The notes under the pieces are model-generated. The model was given only the letters and a program-made list of their open reading frames with translations, was not told where the DNA came from and made no database searches. Shown one piece after another: positions 25,678 through 34,873 of a stretch of 64,000 bases of DNA. This stretch comes from Flavivirga aquimarina. GTDB taxonomy: Bacteria; Bacteroidota; Bacteroidia; Flavobacteriales; Flavobacteriaceae. The position numbers and the translations under genes were made by a program. The stretch covers positions 310,001 to 374,000 of the forward strand of contig NZ_JAUOEK010000184.1 of assembly GCF_030540835.1 (NCBI RefSeq), read 5' to 3'. Within the stretch, counting starts at the first letter, position 1. Each line of letters begins with the position of its first letter.

Positions 25678-25709
25678 TGTTTTCCTTTTTAAATTCTAAA
25701 TAAATATAG

Positions 25710-25740
25710 CAAAAATAACGCCAATATTTTGATATGCAAT
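25710..25740 (-). promoter_or_regulatory. promoter of the zinc metallopeptidase gene
   Basis: On the minus strand ATTG (25737-25740), 19 bases, then TATTTTTG (25710-25717): exact -7 box, canonical Bacteroidota spacing. The start codon lies 32 bases downstream of the box. Confidence 0.7.
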
Positions 25741-25750
25741 AATGTCAGTT

Positions 25751-26851
25751 TCAAACCATTTCAGTTTCCCAATTAAAAGCTTCTGCAATTTCTTTATAAA
25801 CGATTTTACCTTTAACAATATTTAACCCTTTTGATAACGGTATATTATTTTCACAAGCTTTTTCCCAGCCTTCATTAACCAATTTAAGAACATAAGGCAA
25901 TGTTACATTGGTTAACGCAACTGTAGAAGTATAAGGCACTGCCCCCGGCATATTAGCTACACAATAGTGTACCACATCGTCTATGATATAAGTTGGATTT
26001 TCATGCGTGGTTGCTTTTGTGGTTTCAAAACACCCACCTTGGTCTACTGCGACATCTACAATAACAGTTCCTGGGCGCATGATTTTTAGCATATCTTTAG
26101 TGATTAGCTTCGGAGCTTTTGCTCCTTTTATTAAAACACCTCCAATAATTAAATCAGATTCTTTAATACGTTTTCTAATATTATATTCGCTTGAAAATTC
26201 GGTTACCACATGATTTGGCATTACATCATTTACATAACGTAATTGCTTCATATTAATATCCATAATAGTAACATGAGCTCCTAGTCCAGCAGCCATTTTA
26301 GCAGCTTGAATGCCAACAACACCTGCGCCTAAAACTAAAACTTTACCTGGCGGTACACCAGGAACACCACCTAGTAATACACCTCTCCCTTTTATAGGTT
26401 TCTCTAAGTATTTGGCCCCTTGTTGAATAGACATTCTACCTGCTACTTCAGACATAGGAATTAACAATGGTAAAGACCCATCTTCCTCTTCTACTGTTTC
26501 ATAGGCAATACAAATAGCGTTGCTTTTTATCATGGCGTTAGTAAGCGCTTCGCTAGATGCGAAATGAAAATAAGTAAACACCACTTGATCGGGCTTAATA
26601 AGTTTATATTCTTGCTCAATAGGTTCTTTAACTTTTACTATCATATCACTTGAAGCATACACCTCTTCAATGGTGTTTAGAATAGTGGCTCCAGCAGCTA
26701 CATAATCTTTATCAAAAAAACCACTTCCAAAACCAGCATTGGTTTGAACAAAAACTATGTGATTGTTTTTAGTAAGCTCAAAAACACCTGCTGGTGTCAT
26801 ACCTACTCTACTTTCATTACTCTTAATTTCTTTAGGAATACCTATTTTCAT
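25751..26851 (-). CDS. ald: alanine dehydrogenase
   Basis: Reversible NAD-dependent deamination of L-alanine to pyruvate and ammonia. Typical N-terminus MKIGIPKEIKSNESRVGMTPAGV (R15 binds substrate), K73-region VKVKEPIEQEY, H95 in FTYFHFASSEAL, the nucleotide-binding VLVLGAGVVGIQAAKMAAGLGAHVTIMDIN, and the C-terminal signature DVAVDQGGCFETTKATTHENPTY, NMPGAVPYTSTVALTN. The length of 366 residues is normal. Single gene, not in an obvious operon. Likely supplies pyruvate or balances nitrogen. Confidence 0.95.
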   Translation of the reverse strand: MKIGIPKEIKSNESRVGMTPAGVFELTKNNHIVFVQTNAGFGSGFFDKDYVAAGATILNTIEEVYASSDMIVKVKEPIEQEYKLIKPDQVVFTYFHFASSEALTNAMIKSNAICIAYETVEEEDGSLPLLIPMSEVAGRMSIQQGAKYLEKPIKGRGVLLGGVPGVPPGKVLVLGAGVVGIQAAKMAAGLGAHVTIMDINMKQLRYVNDVMPNHVVTEFSSEYNIRKRIKESDLIIGGVLIKGAKAPKLITKDMLKIMRPGTVIVDVAVDQGGCFETTKATTHENPTYIIDDVVHYCVANMPGAVPYTSTVALTNVTLPYVLKLVNEGWEKACENNIPLSKGLNIVKGKIVYKEIAEAFNWETEMV

Positions 26852-27054
26852 AATAATAATTTTTGACTGAATTTGACTTCCTTAAAATTACAATGAAAAA
26901 GACACATTATCACACTAAAAAATTCAATACGGTGCATTTTTAGCGATTTACTAAAATGAAAAGTTTAATATGGAGATTAGAAAAATTCGACCTTATTTAT
27001 AATCGTCAAATTATCAATTTAATAAAAAGTAAACCCCTTATAATTTATATGATT

Positions 27055-27315
27055 TTACTTTTTATGATGTTTTATTTTAAGAACAATCACCGTAAAAATC
27101 AATATGGCCGAAATAGTATTTGCTACTAACATTGGTAAACTATTAATAAATAAACCGTAAACAAGCCATAAAATAACACCAGTAAACATGGTTATAAACA
27201 TAGTGAGTGATACGCCACTAACATCTTTCGTTTGCCATGTCTTATAAACCTGAGGTAAAAAGGCTGCTGTCGTTAAAACTGCTGCTACAAAACCAATAAC
27301 TTCTATATAATCCAT
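27055..27315 (-). CDS. SemiSWEET family small transporter
   Basis: Three transmembrane helices in 86 residues with the PQ motif FLPQVYKTWQTKDVSGVS, typical of SemiSWEET/PQ-loop transporters, which dimerise to form a sugar pore. The last helix ends in a basic tail, KIKHHKK. It lies 27 bases downstream of the folK-dNK gene on the same strand and could share its transcript. The substrate is probably a small sugar, but the sequence does not tell. Confidence 0.88.
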   Translation of the reverse strand: MDYIEVIGFVAAVLTTAAFLPQVYKTWQTKDVSGVSLTMFITMFTGVILWLVYGLFINSLPMLVANTISAILIFTVIVLKIKHHKK

Positions 27316-27342
27316 CCTCTCAATCTACTATTTAGGATCCTT

Positions 27343-28476
27343 TTATTTACAAATCTCGTCCAGAATCCACAAATAGTCCAACCTGTTTTCAATAAAATCC
27401 TTATTAGATATGTCAACAATTTTTACATTAAAATCGGATTGTGATTTTAAAAAGTCTATATATCCTGTGTTTATTTTTTCTAAATAATCGTTTTTAATAT
27501 TCTGCTCGTAATCGCGACCACGTTTTTTAATATTTTCTTGTAATCGTTCTATATTTTGATATAAATACACATACAAATCGGGTTTTGCAATCTCTTTATA
27601 CATTAGATAAAATAACTTTCTATATAACTTAAACTCATCTTCCTGCAATGTAATTTTCGAAAAAATAAGTGATTTAAATACATCATAATCACTCACAATA
27701 AAATCTTTAAATAAATCGAATTGTGCTAAATCATCAGAGATTTGTTGATAACGATCTGCTAAAAAAGACATTTCTAAAGGAAAAGCATAACGAGATGCAT
27801 CTGCATAAAACTTTGGTAAAAACGGATTATCGGCAAAACGCTCTAAAATAAGTTTCGCATTAAAATCGTATGCCATTTTATTTGCCAAACTGGTTTTTCC
27901 TGCACCAATATTTCCCTCAACAGCAATATAATTATACTTTGAAAAATTAAAAGCTTTTCTCGGGTTTTTCAGCCAAATATTAATGGGTTCTAAAACACTA
28001 TCGTCTCCACATTCTGCTAATAAAACGAAAACTTCTTTATTAAACTTGGGGTGCTTTATTTTAGATGCTATATCGTTAAGTGGTTGCAATACAAACTTAC
28101 GTTGCTCCATTTCTGGATGTGGCACCTGTAATGTTTTAGTTTCAATAATACGATCTTCAACAAAAACAACATCTAAATCTATAGTTCGTGCTTCATAAGT
28201 TTTTGAGGTAGTCCTAATGCGGCCCAAGTCTGTTTCAATTGTTAATAAAACCTGAAGTAGTTTTTGTGGATCTAGATAACTTTCTAAAACCAAACAGGCA
28301 TTAAAAAAATCTTCACTTTCAAAACCTAAAGCAGGCGATTTATAAACTTTAGAAATCAGTCTTATATTACCGGCTCTAACATGTATTAAATCAATAGCAT
28401 TTTGAAGATTTTTGAGTTTATCCCCTTTATTACTTCCTAGGGCTATATAAAATGTTGTTGGTTGCATTTGCATCAT
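27343..28476 (-). CDS. folK: fusion of HPPK (folate synthesis) and deoxynucleoside kinase
   Basis: Two enzymes in 377 residues. Residues 5-160 are the pyrophosphokinase that activates hydroxymethyl-dihydropterin: FYIALGSNKGDKLKNLQNAI, PALGFESEDFFNACLVLE, then RTIDLDVVFVEDRII with the metal-binding DxD. Residues about 175-377 are a deoxynucleoside kinase: P-loop VEGNIGAGKTSLANKM, the ERFADNPFLPKFY substrate segment with catalytic Glu, and KKRGRDYEQNI as the lid. The fusion is known in Bacteroidota. It joins folate synthesis to dNTP salvage, both serving thymidylate supply. The first Met of MMQM is uncertain by two codons. Confidence 0.92.
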   Translation of the reverse strand: MMQMQPTTFYIALGSNKGDKLKNLQNAIDLIHVRAGNIRLISKVYKSPALGFESEDFFNACLVLESYLDPQKLLQVLLTIETDLGRIRTTSKTYEARTIDLDVVFVEDRIIETKTLQVPHPEMEQRKFVLQPLNDIASKIKHPKFNKEVFVLLAECGDDSVLEPINIWLKNPRKAFNFSKYNYIAVEGNIGAGKTSLANKMAYDFNAKLILERFADNPFLPKFYADASRYAFPLEMSFLADRYQQISDDLAQFDLFKDFIVSDYDVFKSLIFSKITLQEDEFKLYRKLFYLMYKEIAKPDLYVYLYQNIERLQENIKKRGRDYEQNIKNDYLEKINTGYIDFLKSQSDFNVKIVDISNKDFIENRLDYLWILDEICK

Positions 28477-28549
28477 TGGAAAAGCAAAATAATAAAAACT
28501 AAATGGTTTCCTTTATATTTACGAAACGTATTTATTCACAATTATACAT

Positions 28550-29263
28550 ATGACATTAAAAGACAAACTTGCAGCCCAACGTATTTATATACTTCTTGGT
28601 GCTTTATTTATAACATCATTAGTGGTGTCTAACCTCATTTTTCAGAAGTTTTTTTATTGGTACCCGTTTGATGTAGAAGTTTTTGGAAGTAAACTTTTTG
28701 AAATCTCTGTTGGTATATTACCTTATCCTATTACCTTTTTAATTACTGATCTTATTAGTGAAATTTATGGTAAAAAACGTGCTAACGATGTTGTTGTTAC
28801 CGGTATTTTCGCTTCGCTTTTTTCGCTTTTAATAATTTTGGTTGCAGATAATGTTCCAGCAACAAGTTGGTCTTATGTTAAAGACAATATGTTTAATACA
28901 GTTTTTGGTAATTCTATTATTGCTGTATTTGCAAGTATGCTTACATATTTATTTGCACAGTTTGTAGATATTCAGATTTATCATTTCTGGAAACGACTCA
29001 CTAAAGGCAAACACCTTTGGTTACGAAATAACTTTTCTACCTGGTTTTCGCAATTTGTAGATACTTTTACAATTGTAACCTTATTGTGTTCGTTTGGTAT
29101 TATTGATTGGTCTAATTTTAAAGGCTTATTAATTAGCGGATTTTTATTTAAAGTTTTTGTTGCTATTTTAGATACACCTTTTTTATATTTGGGCGTTTAT
29201 TTATTTAGAAGACGTTTCAACCTAAAAGTAAATGAAGAAATTGATTTGCTTTTTAAAGATTAA
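28550..29263 (+). CDS. queuosine precursor transporter (YhhQ family)
   Basis: Integral membrane protein of 237 residues with six or more hydrophobic segments. The VSNLIFQKFF segment, PYPITFLITDLISEIYGKKRANDVVVTGIF, and DTFTIVTLLCSFG are the conserved family regions (Vut_1/YhhQ). It imports preQ0/preQ1-type precursors for the queuosine modification of tRNA. Divergent from folK-dNK, whose folate pathway shares GTP-derived pterin chemistry with preQ0, though no functional link is needed. Confidence 0.88.
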   Translation: MTLKDKLAAQRIYILLGALFITSLVVSNLIFQKFFYWYPFDVEVFGSKLFEISVGILPYPITFLITDLISEIYGKKRANDVVVTGIFASLFSLLIILVADNVPATSWSYVKDNMFNTVFGNSIIAVFASMLTYLFAQFVDIQIYHFWKRLTKGKHLWLRNNFSTWFSQFVDTFTIVTLLCSFGIIDWSNFKGLLISGFLFKVFVAILDTPFLYLGVYLFRRRFNLKVNEEIDLLFKD

Positions 29264-29370
29264 CAGTTAAATAAACACTTGCCTCATCTATTTAATACCT
29301 TTTTACGTATATTTATAAGCACCCTATAAACCCATCTATCCCTAACTAATAAGTTAAAAAACCTATTATT

Positions 29371-32034
29371 ATGAAAAAAACCCTAAAAATATTGGGCATT
29401 ATTTTGCTCATTATACTAACGCTCTTAATTGCTCTTCCTTTTGCTTTTAAATCTCAAATTAAAGATATGGTAAAAGGATTTATAAACGAAAACCTAAATG
29501 CGCAAGTAGAATTTAGTGATGTAAGTCTAAGTTTTATTAAAAGCTTCCCTAAAGCTCACGTTTCTGTAAGTGATCTGGTTATAACTAATTTTGAACCTTT
29601 TAAAGGCGAAACATTAGTAACCTCTAAAAACATTGCGCTTACTATGTCTGTTAAAGAACTATTTAAAACATCGGGCGACGACCCTATTATTGTAAATTCT
29701 ATTACAGTTGATGAAACGTTACTAACTCTTAAAACAGATAAGTTTGGTAATGCGAATTATGATATTGCCAAAGACGAAGAAAATGCTCCAACCGAAACGG
29801 AAACGGAGACAGGTGGTTTTGCTTTTGATATTGAAAATTACAGTATCAACAATAGCGCTTTAGCATATATTGATGATGCATCGAAAATGTCTCTTTATGT
29901 ATCGGAACTCAATCATGAAGGGAAAGGCATTTTTTCTACAGAAACGTCCGAACTAGACACAAAAAGTGAAGCCAATATAAGTTTCACTATAGATAGTAGT
30001 GAATATTTAAGTAATAATCATATCAAACTGGATGCTTTAATAGGCTTAGATTTAGCAAACAGTAAATATACTTTTAAAGATAATAAAGGTTTTATAAACA
30101 AGTTACCTTTAGAGTTTAATGGTTATGTACAGCAACTAGAAAATGGCCAGGAAATAGACATTACTTTTGAAAACCCAGAAACATCTTTTAAAAATTTCCT
30201 AGCGTTAATTCCAGAAGCGTATTCAAAAAATATTGAAGACGTTCAAACTACCGGAGACTTTAAGGTTAAAGGTATTATTAAGGGTATAAGTTCAGAGGAA
30301 ACCATTCCTAATTTAGACATTAGCATCACCTCAAACAATGCCTCTTTTAAATATCCCGATTTGCCTAAACGTGTTAAAAACATCACTATAAATACAGCTA
30401 TAAAAAATACTACGGGACATGCTGACGATACTTATATTGATATAAATACTCTTGATTTTACAATTGATAACGATGCATTTAGATCGTCTGCTTCTTTAAA
30501 AAACATCACTCAAAACATGCTGGTAAATGCCAGTATTAATGGTGTTTTAGATTTATCTAACATTACAAAAGTATATCCTATAGAATTAGAAAACACGTTA
30601 ACAGGTTTTTTAAAAGGAAATATTGATACGTCTTTCGATATGAAGGCTATTGAAACTAATGCTTACGAACGTATAAAAAATAGAGGTTCTGCTAGTATTA
30701 GTGATTTTGTGTTTTCTTCGGAAGATATTGTGAATCCAATTCATATTTCAGAAGCCAATATGCTTTTTACTCCTGAAACCATAACACTTAGTAGTTTTAA
30801 AGCCCGAACAGGCAATAGTGATTTAAATGCTACTGGAACTATAAAAAATTTATTAGGTTTTCTTTTAAGCGATAATACGCTTCAGGGTTATTTTAATGTG
30901 AATTCTACTTTTTTTAAAGTCAGTGATTTTATGACTGAAGATGATACGCCTTCTGCTGACAAGGACATAACTCATGATACTGAATCTTTGAAAATTCCGA
31001 AGTTTTTAGATTGTACTATTAATGCCAATGCAAAAACGGTTCTTTATGATGATCTAAATTTAAAAGACCTAAAAGGAACCCTCATCATTAAAGACCAACA
31101 GGCTATACTTAAAGATATGACCTCTAATTTATTTGATGGTACTTTGGCTATTTCCGGTAATGTTTCTACAAAAAACGAAACGCCTACTTTTAGTTTAAAT
31201 TTAGGTGCAGATGGCTTTGATATCTCCCAGTCGTTTAAAGAGTTAGAACTTTTAAGAAATCTAGCGCCTGTCGCTAAAATTTTTCAGGGGAAATTAAATA
31301 CTAATATGACTTTGGCAGGTAATTTGGATAACGAATTCTCTCCTAATTTAAGCAGTGTTTCGGGTAATGCACTTGCCGAATTACTGACTACAAAAATTAA
31401 TGCCAACGAAGGTGAGATATTTAACAAATTAGAAGGTTCTTTAAGTTTTATAGATTTTGACAAATTAGATTTGAAAGATCTTAAAACATCATTAGAGTTT
31501 GCTAACGGAAAAGTTAGTGTAAAACCATTTCAAGTAACCTATGAGGATGTTACTATTGATATTTCTGGTTCCCATGGTTTTGATAAAAATCTAGAATATA
31601 GCGCTATTTTTAATGTACCGGCCAAGTATTTAGGAAGCGATGTTAATCAATTAATAGGTAAAATTAATAGTGAAGAAGCAAAAAACATAAACATCCCTGT
31701 TACAGCAAAAATTGGTGGAACTTATATAAACCCTTCGGTAGAAACCGACTTAACAAGTGGTGTTACAAACCTAACCAATCAACTTATTGAAATTGAAAAA
31801 CAAAAATTACTCAACCAAGGCAAAGGCAAAGTAGAAGATTTAATTAGCGGTGTTATTGGTGGAAATAAAACCAAAACCGACTCTATTAAAAAAGAACAAA
31901 GTAATTCGGTTAAAGATGTTTTAGGAGGTATTATTGGAAGCAATAAAAGCGAAACCGACACCACTAAAACAAACGTAACAAAAGATGCTGTAAAAAATGT
32001 GCTTGGTGGTTTGTTAGGAGGTAAGAAGAAATAA
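29371..32034 (+). CDS. AsmA family protein
   Basis: Protein of 887 residues with one N-terminal membrane helix (about 5-26: LKILGIILLIILTLLIALPF) followed by the AsmA domain (FINENLNAQVEFSDVSLSFIKSFPKAHVSVSDLVI). A very long periplasmic stretch of repeated beta segments ends in a low-complexity tail with KTDSIKKEQSN, GGIIGSNKSETDTTK and LGGLLGGKKK. AsmA-like proteins are thought to bridge the periplasm and carry lipids between the membranes. A strong terminator follows at 32072, so it is a single gene. Confidence 0.82.
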   Translation: MKKTLKILGIILLIILTLLIALPFAFKSQIKDMVKGFINENLNAQVEFSDVSLSFIKSFPKAHVSVSDLVITNFEPFKGETLVTSKNIALTMSVKELFKTSGDDPIIVNSITVDETLLTLKTDKFGNANYDIAKDEENAPTETETETGGFAFDIENYSINNSALAYIDDASKMSLYVSELNHEGKGIFSTETSELDTKSEANISFTIDSSEYLSNNHIKLDALIGLDLANSKYTFKDNKGFINKLPLEFNGYVQQLENGQEIDITFENPETSFKNFLALIPEAYSKNIEDVQTTGDFKVKGIIKGISSEETIPNLDISITSNNASFKYPDLPKRVKNITINTAIKNTTGHADDTYIDINTLDFTIDNDAFRSSASLKNITQNMLVNASINGVLDLSNITKVYPIELENTLTGFLKGNIDTSFDMKAIETNAYERIKNRGSASISDFVFSSEDIVNPIHISEANMLFTPETITLSSFKARTGNSDLNATGTIKNLLGFLLSDNTLQGYFNVNSTFFKVSDFMTEDDTPSADKDITHDTESLKIPKFLDCTINANAKTVLYDDLNLKDLKGTLIIKDQQAILKDMTSNLFDGTLAISGNVSTKNETPTFSLNLGADGFDISQSFKELELLRNLAPVAKIFQGKLNTNMTLAGNLDNEFSPNLSSVSGNALAELLTTKINANEGEIFNKLEGSLSFIDFDKLDLKDLKTSLEFANGKVSVKPFQVTYEDVTIDISGSHGFDKNLEYSAIFNVPAKYLGSDVNQLIGKINSEEAKNINIPVTAKIGGTYINPSVETDLTSGVTNLTNQLIEIEKQKLLNQGKGKVEDLISGVIGGNKTKTDSIKKEQSNSVKDVLGGIIGSNKSETDTTKTNVTKDAVKNVLGGLLGGKKK

Positions 32035-32071
32035 TCTATACATATAGATAAAATTCATCTTTTTATATAGG

Positions 32072-32111
32072 AAGCTGCATTTGTTTTACATTAAGAGAAC
32101 AAATGCAGCTT
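32072..32111 (+). terminator. terminator after the AsmA-like gene
   Basis: Perfect 14-bp arms (32072-32085 and 32098-32111), 12-base loop, then T residues. Confidence 0.85.
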
Positions 32112-32392
32112 TTTTTATGCTTTAAACAATGAAATTCTATCGAACTTAGTTAACGTGTATTTGATTTAACAACAAGAGTATTTATTTGAAAATAAATATA
32201 ATAATCCTGAATGTCAGGTTAAGACTTTTGGCTTGCTCAAGACAGGCTAAAGTCGAAATCTATTTAAACTTGTGAATTTTAATAACCTTTCGACTTTAGT
32301 TTATGCTGAGCATAGCCGAAGTACTCAAGGCGACAAGTAACAATATTATTGAGTTTATCCTTAAAATGAACTTGTCTTAAATCGAACTAACA
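32112..32392. repeat. non-coding region with dispersed repeat of the tcgactttag type
   Basis: The gap between AsmA and DUF2797 holds a perfect 12-base inverted repeat, ctaaagtcgaaa (32247-32258) and tttcgactttag (32288-32299), followed by tatgctgagcatagccgaag, related in style to the other repeats in the window. No reading frame or RNA gene was recognised. Confidence 0.5.
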
Positions 32393-33187
32393 TTAGTTAA
32401 TAGAAATACGAACAACTAAGCCTTCATTTGCACGAATATTAAAAACGGTATCATCTTCAAAAATAAGATATTGCCCTTTTACGCCAACTAGTTTACCCGA
32501 GTACTCATGTTGTTTAACTATATTTAAACTTTTAGGTTTTACAGGATATTTATATACCGGGAATTCTAAATTAGTTTCTGTATTGGTCTCGATAAAATAT
32601 TCCTTCACTTCATCAGGTATGTATTGCTTTAAACGTTCGCGCCACGTTGTTAAATCTTCTTCCTCAACTTCATTTTTAAGCATTTTTCGCCAATTTGTTT
32701 TATCGGCCACATGATCTTTTAAAGCTACTTCTGTAATCCCAGCTAAATAACGATTAGGTACTTCAACAATTTCAATAGCCTCATGAGCGCCTTGGTCTAT
32801 CCAACGAGTAGGCACCTGATTTTTTCTTGTAACGCCCACTTTTACATTACTGGAGTTAGCTAAATACACAATATGCGGTTGTAATTGCGCTCGTTTTTCA
32901 AATTCTAAATCTCGATCTTCTTTCCCTAAATGTGCTGTACTTAATTCAGGACGCATAATCCAATCGGCAGCTTGTGGCACTTCATAAAAACATTGCTTAT
33001 CGAATCCCTGTCTATAAATGGGTTTATCTAATCCGCAGTTTAAACATTGATACTTAACAAATTGAATCGTTATACTTTTATTCAACAGCTGATTTATGTT
33101 TAAAAAATCGTTTTCAAATACCAAATAATATTGAATAGGACTGGCAAACTCCGTTTCCATTTTTGTTAAAACACCTTGGTAAGTCAT
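32393..33187 (-). CDS. DUF2797 domain-containing protein
   Basis: Protein of 264 residues in which a CLNCG...F.QCFYE pair suggests a zinc site (YQCLNCGLDKPIYRQGFDKQCFYE, about 46-69). The core LSTAHLGKEDRDLEFEKRAQLQPHIVYLANSSNVKVGVTRKNQVPTRWIDQGA is the family signature and resembles a GIY-YIG-like fold as I recall. The final 30 residues form a beta hairpin (VGVKGQYLIFEDDTVFNIRANEGLVVRISI). Function unknown. Divergent from the GH3 gene with a 42-base gap. Confidence 0.8.
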   Translation of the reverse strand: MTYQGVLTKMETEFASPIQYYLVFENDFLNINQLLNKSITIQFVKYQCLNCGLDKPIYRQGFDKQCFYEVPQAADWIMRPELSTAHLGKEDRDLEFEKRAQLQPHIVYLANSSNVKVGVTRKNQVPTRWIDQGAHEAIEIVEVPNRYLAGITEVALKDHVADKTNWRKMLKNEVEEEDLTTWRERLKQYIPDEVKEYFIETNTETNLEFPVYKYPVKPKSLNIVKQHEYSGKLVGVKGQYLIFEDDTVFNIRANEGLVVRISIN

Positions 33188-33229
33188 AAAAAAAAGTCTT
33201 ATTTTTAAAATCTTAAAGATAAAAGAAAT

Positions 33230-34750
33230 ATGCCAATACCTATAGTAAATTCGATTGCTTCTTGGTTTTTAAAAAAACGATTTCATCAAATAGAATTGTT
33301 TTTAAAATATCCTAACGAAGTACAAAATGAATTACTATTAAGTCTTGTAGATATTGCTAAAGACACCGAAATTGGTAAAAAATATGATTTTGCTTCTGTA
33401 AAAAACTACAGAACATTTTCAGAACGTGTTCCTATTAAAAATTATGATGATTGGCAAGATGCTATTGAGCGTTCCCGAAGAGGTGAAACCAATATTTTTT
33501 GGCCCAGCCCTATAAAATGGTTTGCAAAATCCAGTGGTACTACCAGAGCAAAAAGTAAATTTATTCCAGTAAGCTCAGAATCGCTCGAGGATTGTCATTA
33601 TGCAGCTGGTAAAGATTTATTATGCATGTATCTTAATAATAATGAAGATTCTCAATTGTTTACAGGCAAAAGCTTACGTCTGGGAGGGAGTAAAGAATTA
33701 TACAAAGAAAACGGCACCGTATTTGGCGATTTATCGGCTATTCTAATTGACAATATGCCTTTTTGGGCAGAATTTAGTAGCACACCAAGCAATAAGGTTT
33801 CTTTAATGAGCGATTGGGAGCATAAAATGCAAGCCATTGTAGATGAAACCATACAAGAAAATGTAACCAGCCTTGCAGGTGTCCCTTCATGGATGCTTGT
33901 GTTACTAAATAATGTTTTAGAATCAACAGGAAAACAAAGTCTTCATGACATCTGGCCAAATTTAGAGGTTTACTTTCATGGAGGTGTTAGCTTTGCACCT
34001 TATAAAGATCAATACAAAAAAATTCTTCCTAAAACTGATTTTAAATATTATGAGATTTATAATGCTTCGGAAGGGTTTTTCGCCATTCAAGACCAAAACG
34101 ACTCTAACGAATTATTATTAATGCTCGATTATGGGATTTTCTACGAATTTATTCCTATGGATGTTTATGCTACTTCTAAAGAAAGAGCAATTCCTTTAAG
34201 TGACGTTAAGCTACATCAAAATTACGCTGTAATAATTACTACAAATGCCGGGCTGTGGCGCTATAAAATTGGTGATACCGTTCGATTTACATCATTAAAC
34301 CCATATAGAATAAAAGTTTCTGGCAGAACCAGACACCATATTAATGTTTTTGGTGAAGAACTTATTATTGAAAATGCCGAAAAAGCTTTAAAAAAAGTGT
34401 GTAAACGTACTAAAGCCGAAATTGTAGATTTTACTGCTGCTCCTATATTTATGAATGACAAAGAAAAAGGGGCTCACGAATGGCTTATCGAATTTAAAAC
34501 GCCGCCAAAAGATATTGATTATTTTAATGAGCTATTTGATAATGCTTTAAAAGCATTAAATTCTGACTATGAGGCAAAACGCTATAATAACATTACACTT
34601 AATAAGCCCAAAATTAATATAGCCAGACAGCATTTGTTTTATGATTGGTTAAAACAAAATAATAAATTGGGCGGACAGCATAAAATACCTAGACTTTCTA
34701 ACACCAGAATCTTTATTGACGAACTTCTAAGATTGAATATACAGACATAG
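33230..34750 (+). CDS. GH3-family acyl-adenylating enzyme
   Basis: GH3-type protein of 506 residues. Key regions: IKWFAKSSGTTRAKSKFIPVS (adenylation P-loop-like TSG-T region), YFHGGVSFAPYKDQY, FKYYEIYNASEGFFAIQD (A5-like motif) and LWRYKIGDTVRFTSLNPYRIKVSGRTRHHINVFGEELI, with the hinge and Gly-rich strand. Plant GH3 enzymes conjugate amino acids to hormones; the bacterial substrate is unknown and may be a fatty or aromatic acid. Common in Bacteroidota as a single gene. Confidence 0.88.
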   Translation: MPIPIVNSIASWFLKKRFHQIELFLKYPNEVQNELLLSLVDIAKDTEIGKKYDFASVKNYRTFSERVPIKNYDDWQDAIERSRRGETNIFWPSPIKWFAKSSGTTRAKSKFIPVSSESLEDCHYAAGKDLLCMYLNNNEDSQLFTGKSLRLGGSKELYKENGTVFGDLSAILIDNMPFWAEFSSTPSNKVSLMSDWEHKMQAIVDETIQENVTSLAGVPSWMLVLLNNVLESTGKQSLHDIWPNLEVYFHGGVSFAPYKDQYKKILPKTDFKYYEIYNASEGFFAIQDQNDSNELLLMLDYGIFYEFIPMDVYATSKERAIPLSDVKLHQNYAVIITTNAGLWRYKIGDTVRFTSLNPYRIKVSGRTRHHINVFGEELIIENAEKALKKVCKRTKAEIVDFTAAPIFMNDKEKGAHEWLIEFKTPPKDIDYFNELFDNALKALNSDYEAKRYNNITLNKPKINIARQHLFYDWLKQNNKLGGQHKIPRLSNTRIFIDELLRLNIQT

Positions 34751-34873
34751 GCTGTAGGCTTTTTTTTTCAAATAAAAACGCTTGAACGATTAATATTGTG
34801 TTTTATTTTTAAAACATATATTTTTAAAAAGCTATAAGCAAGTTTTATAGTATAACTTAACCTATGCCCTAAC

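Noticed and set aside
26956-27129. 57-codon plus-strand frame with a hydrophobic middle
   Set aside because: It runs antisense into the SemiSWEET gene and shows no family or promoter; probably chance in AT-rich DNA.
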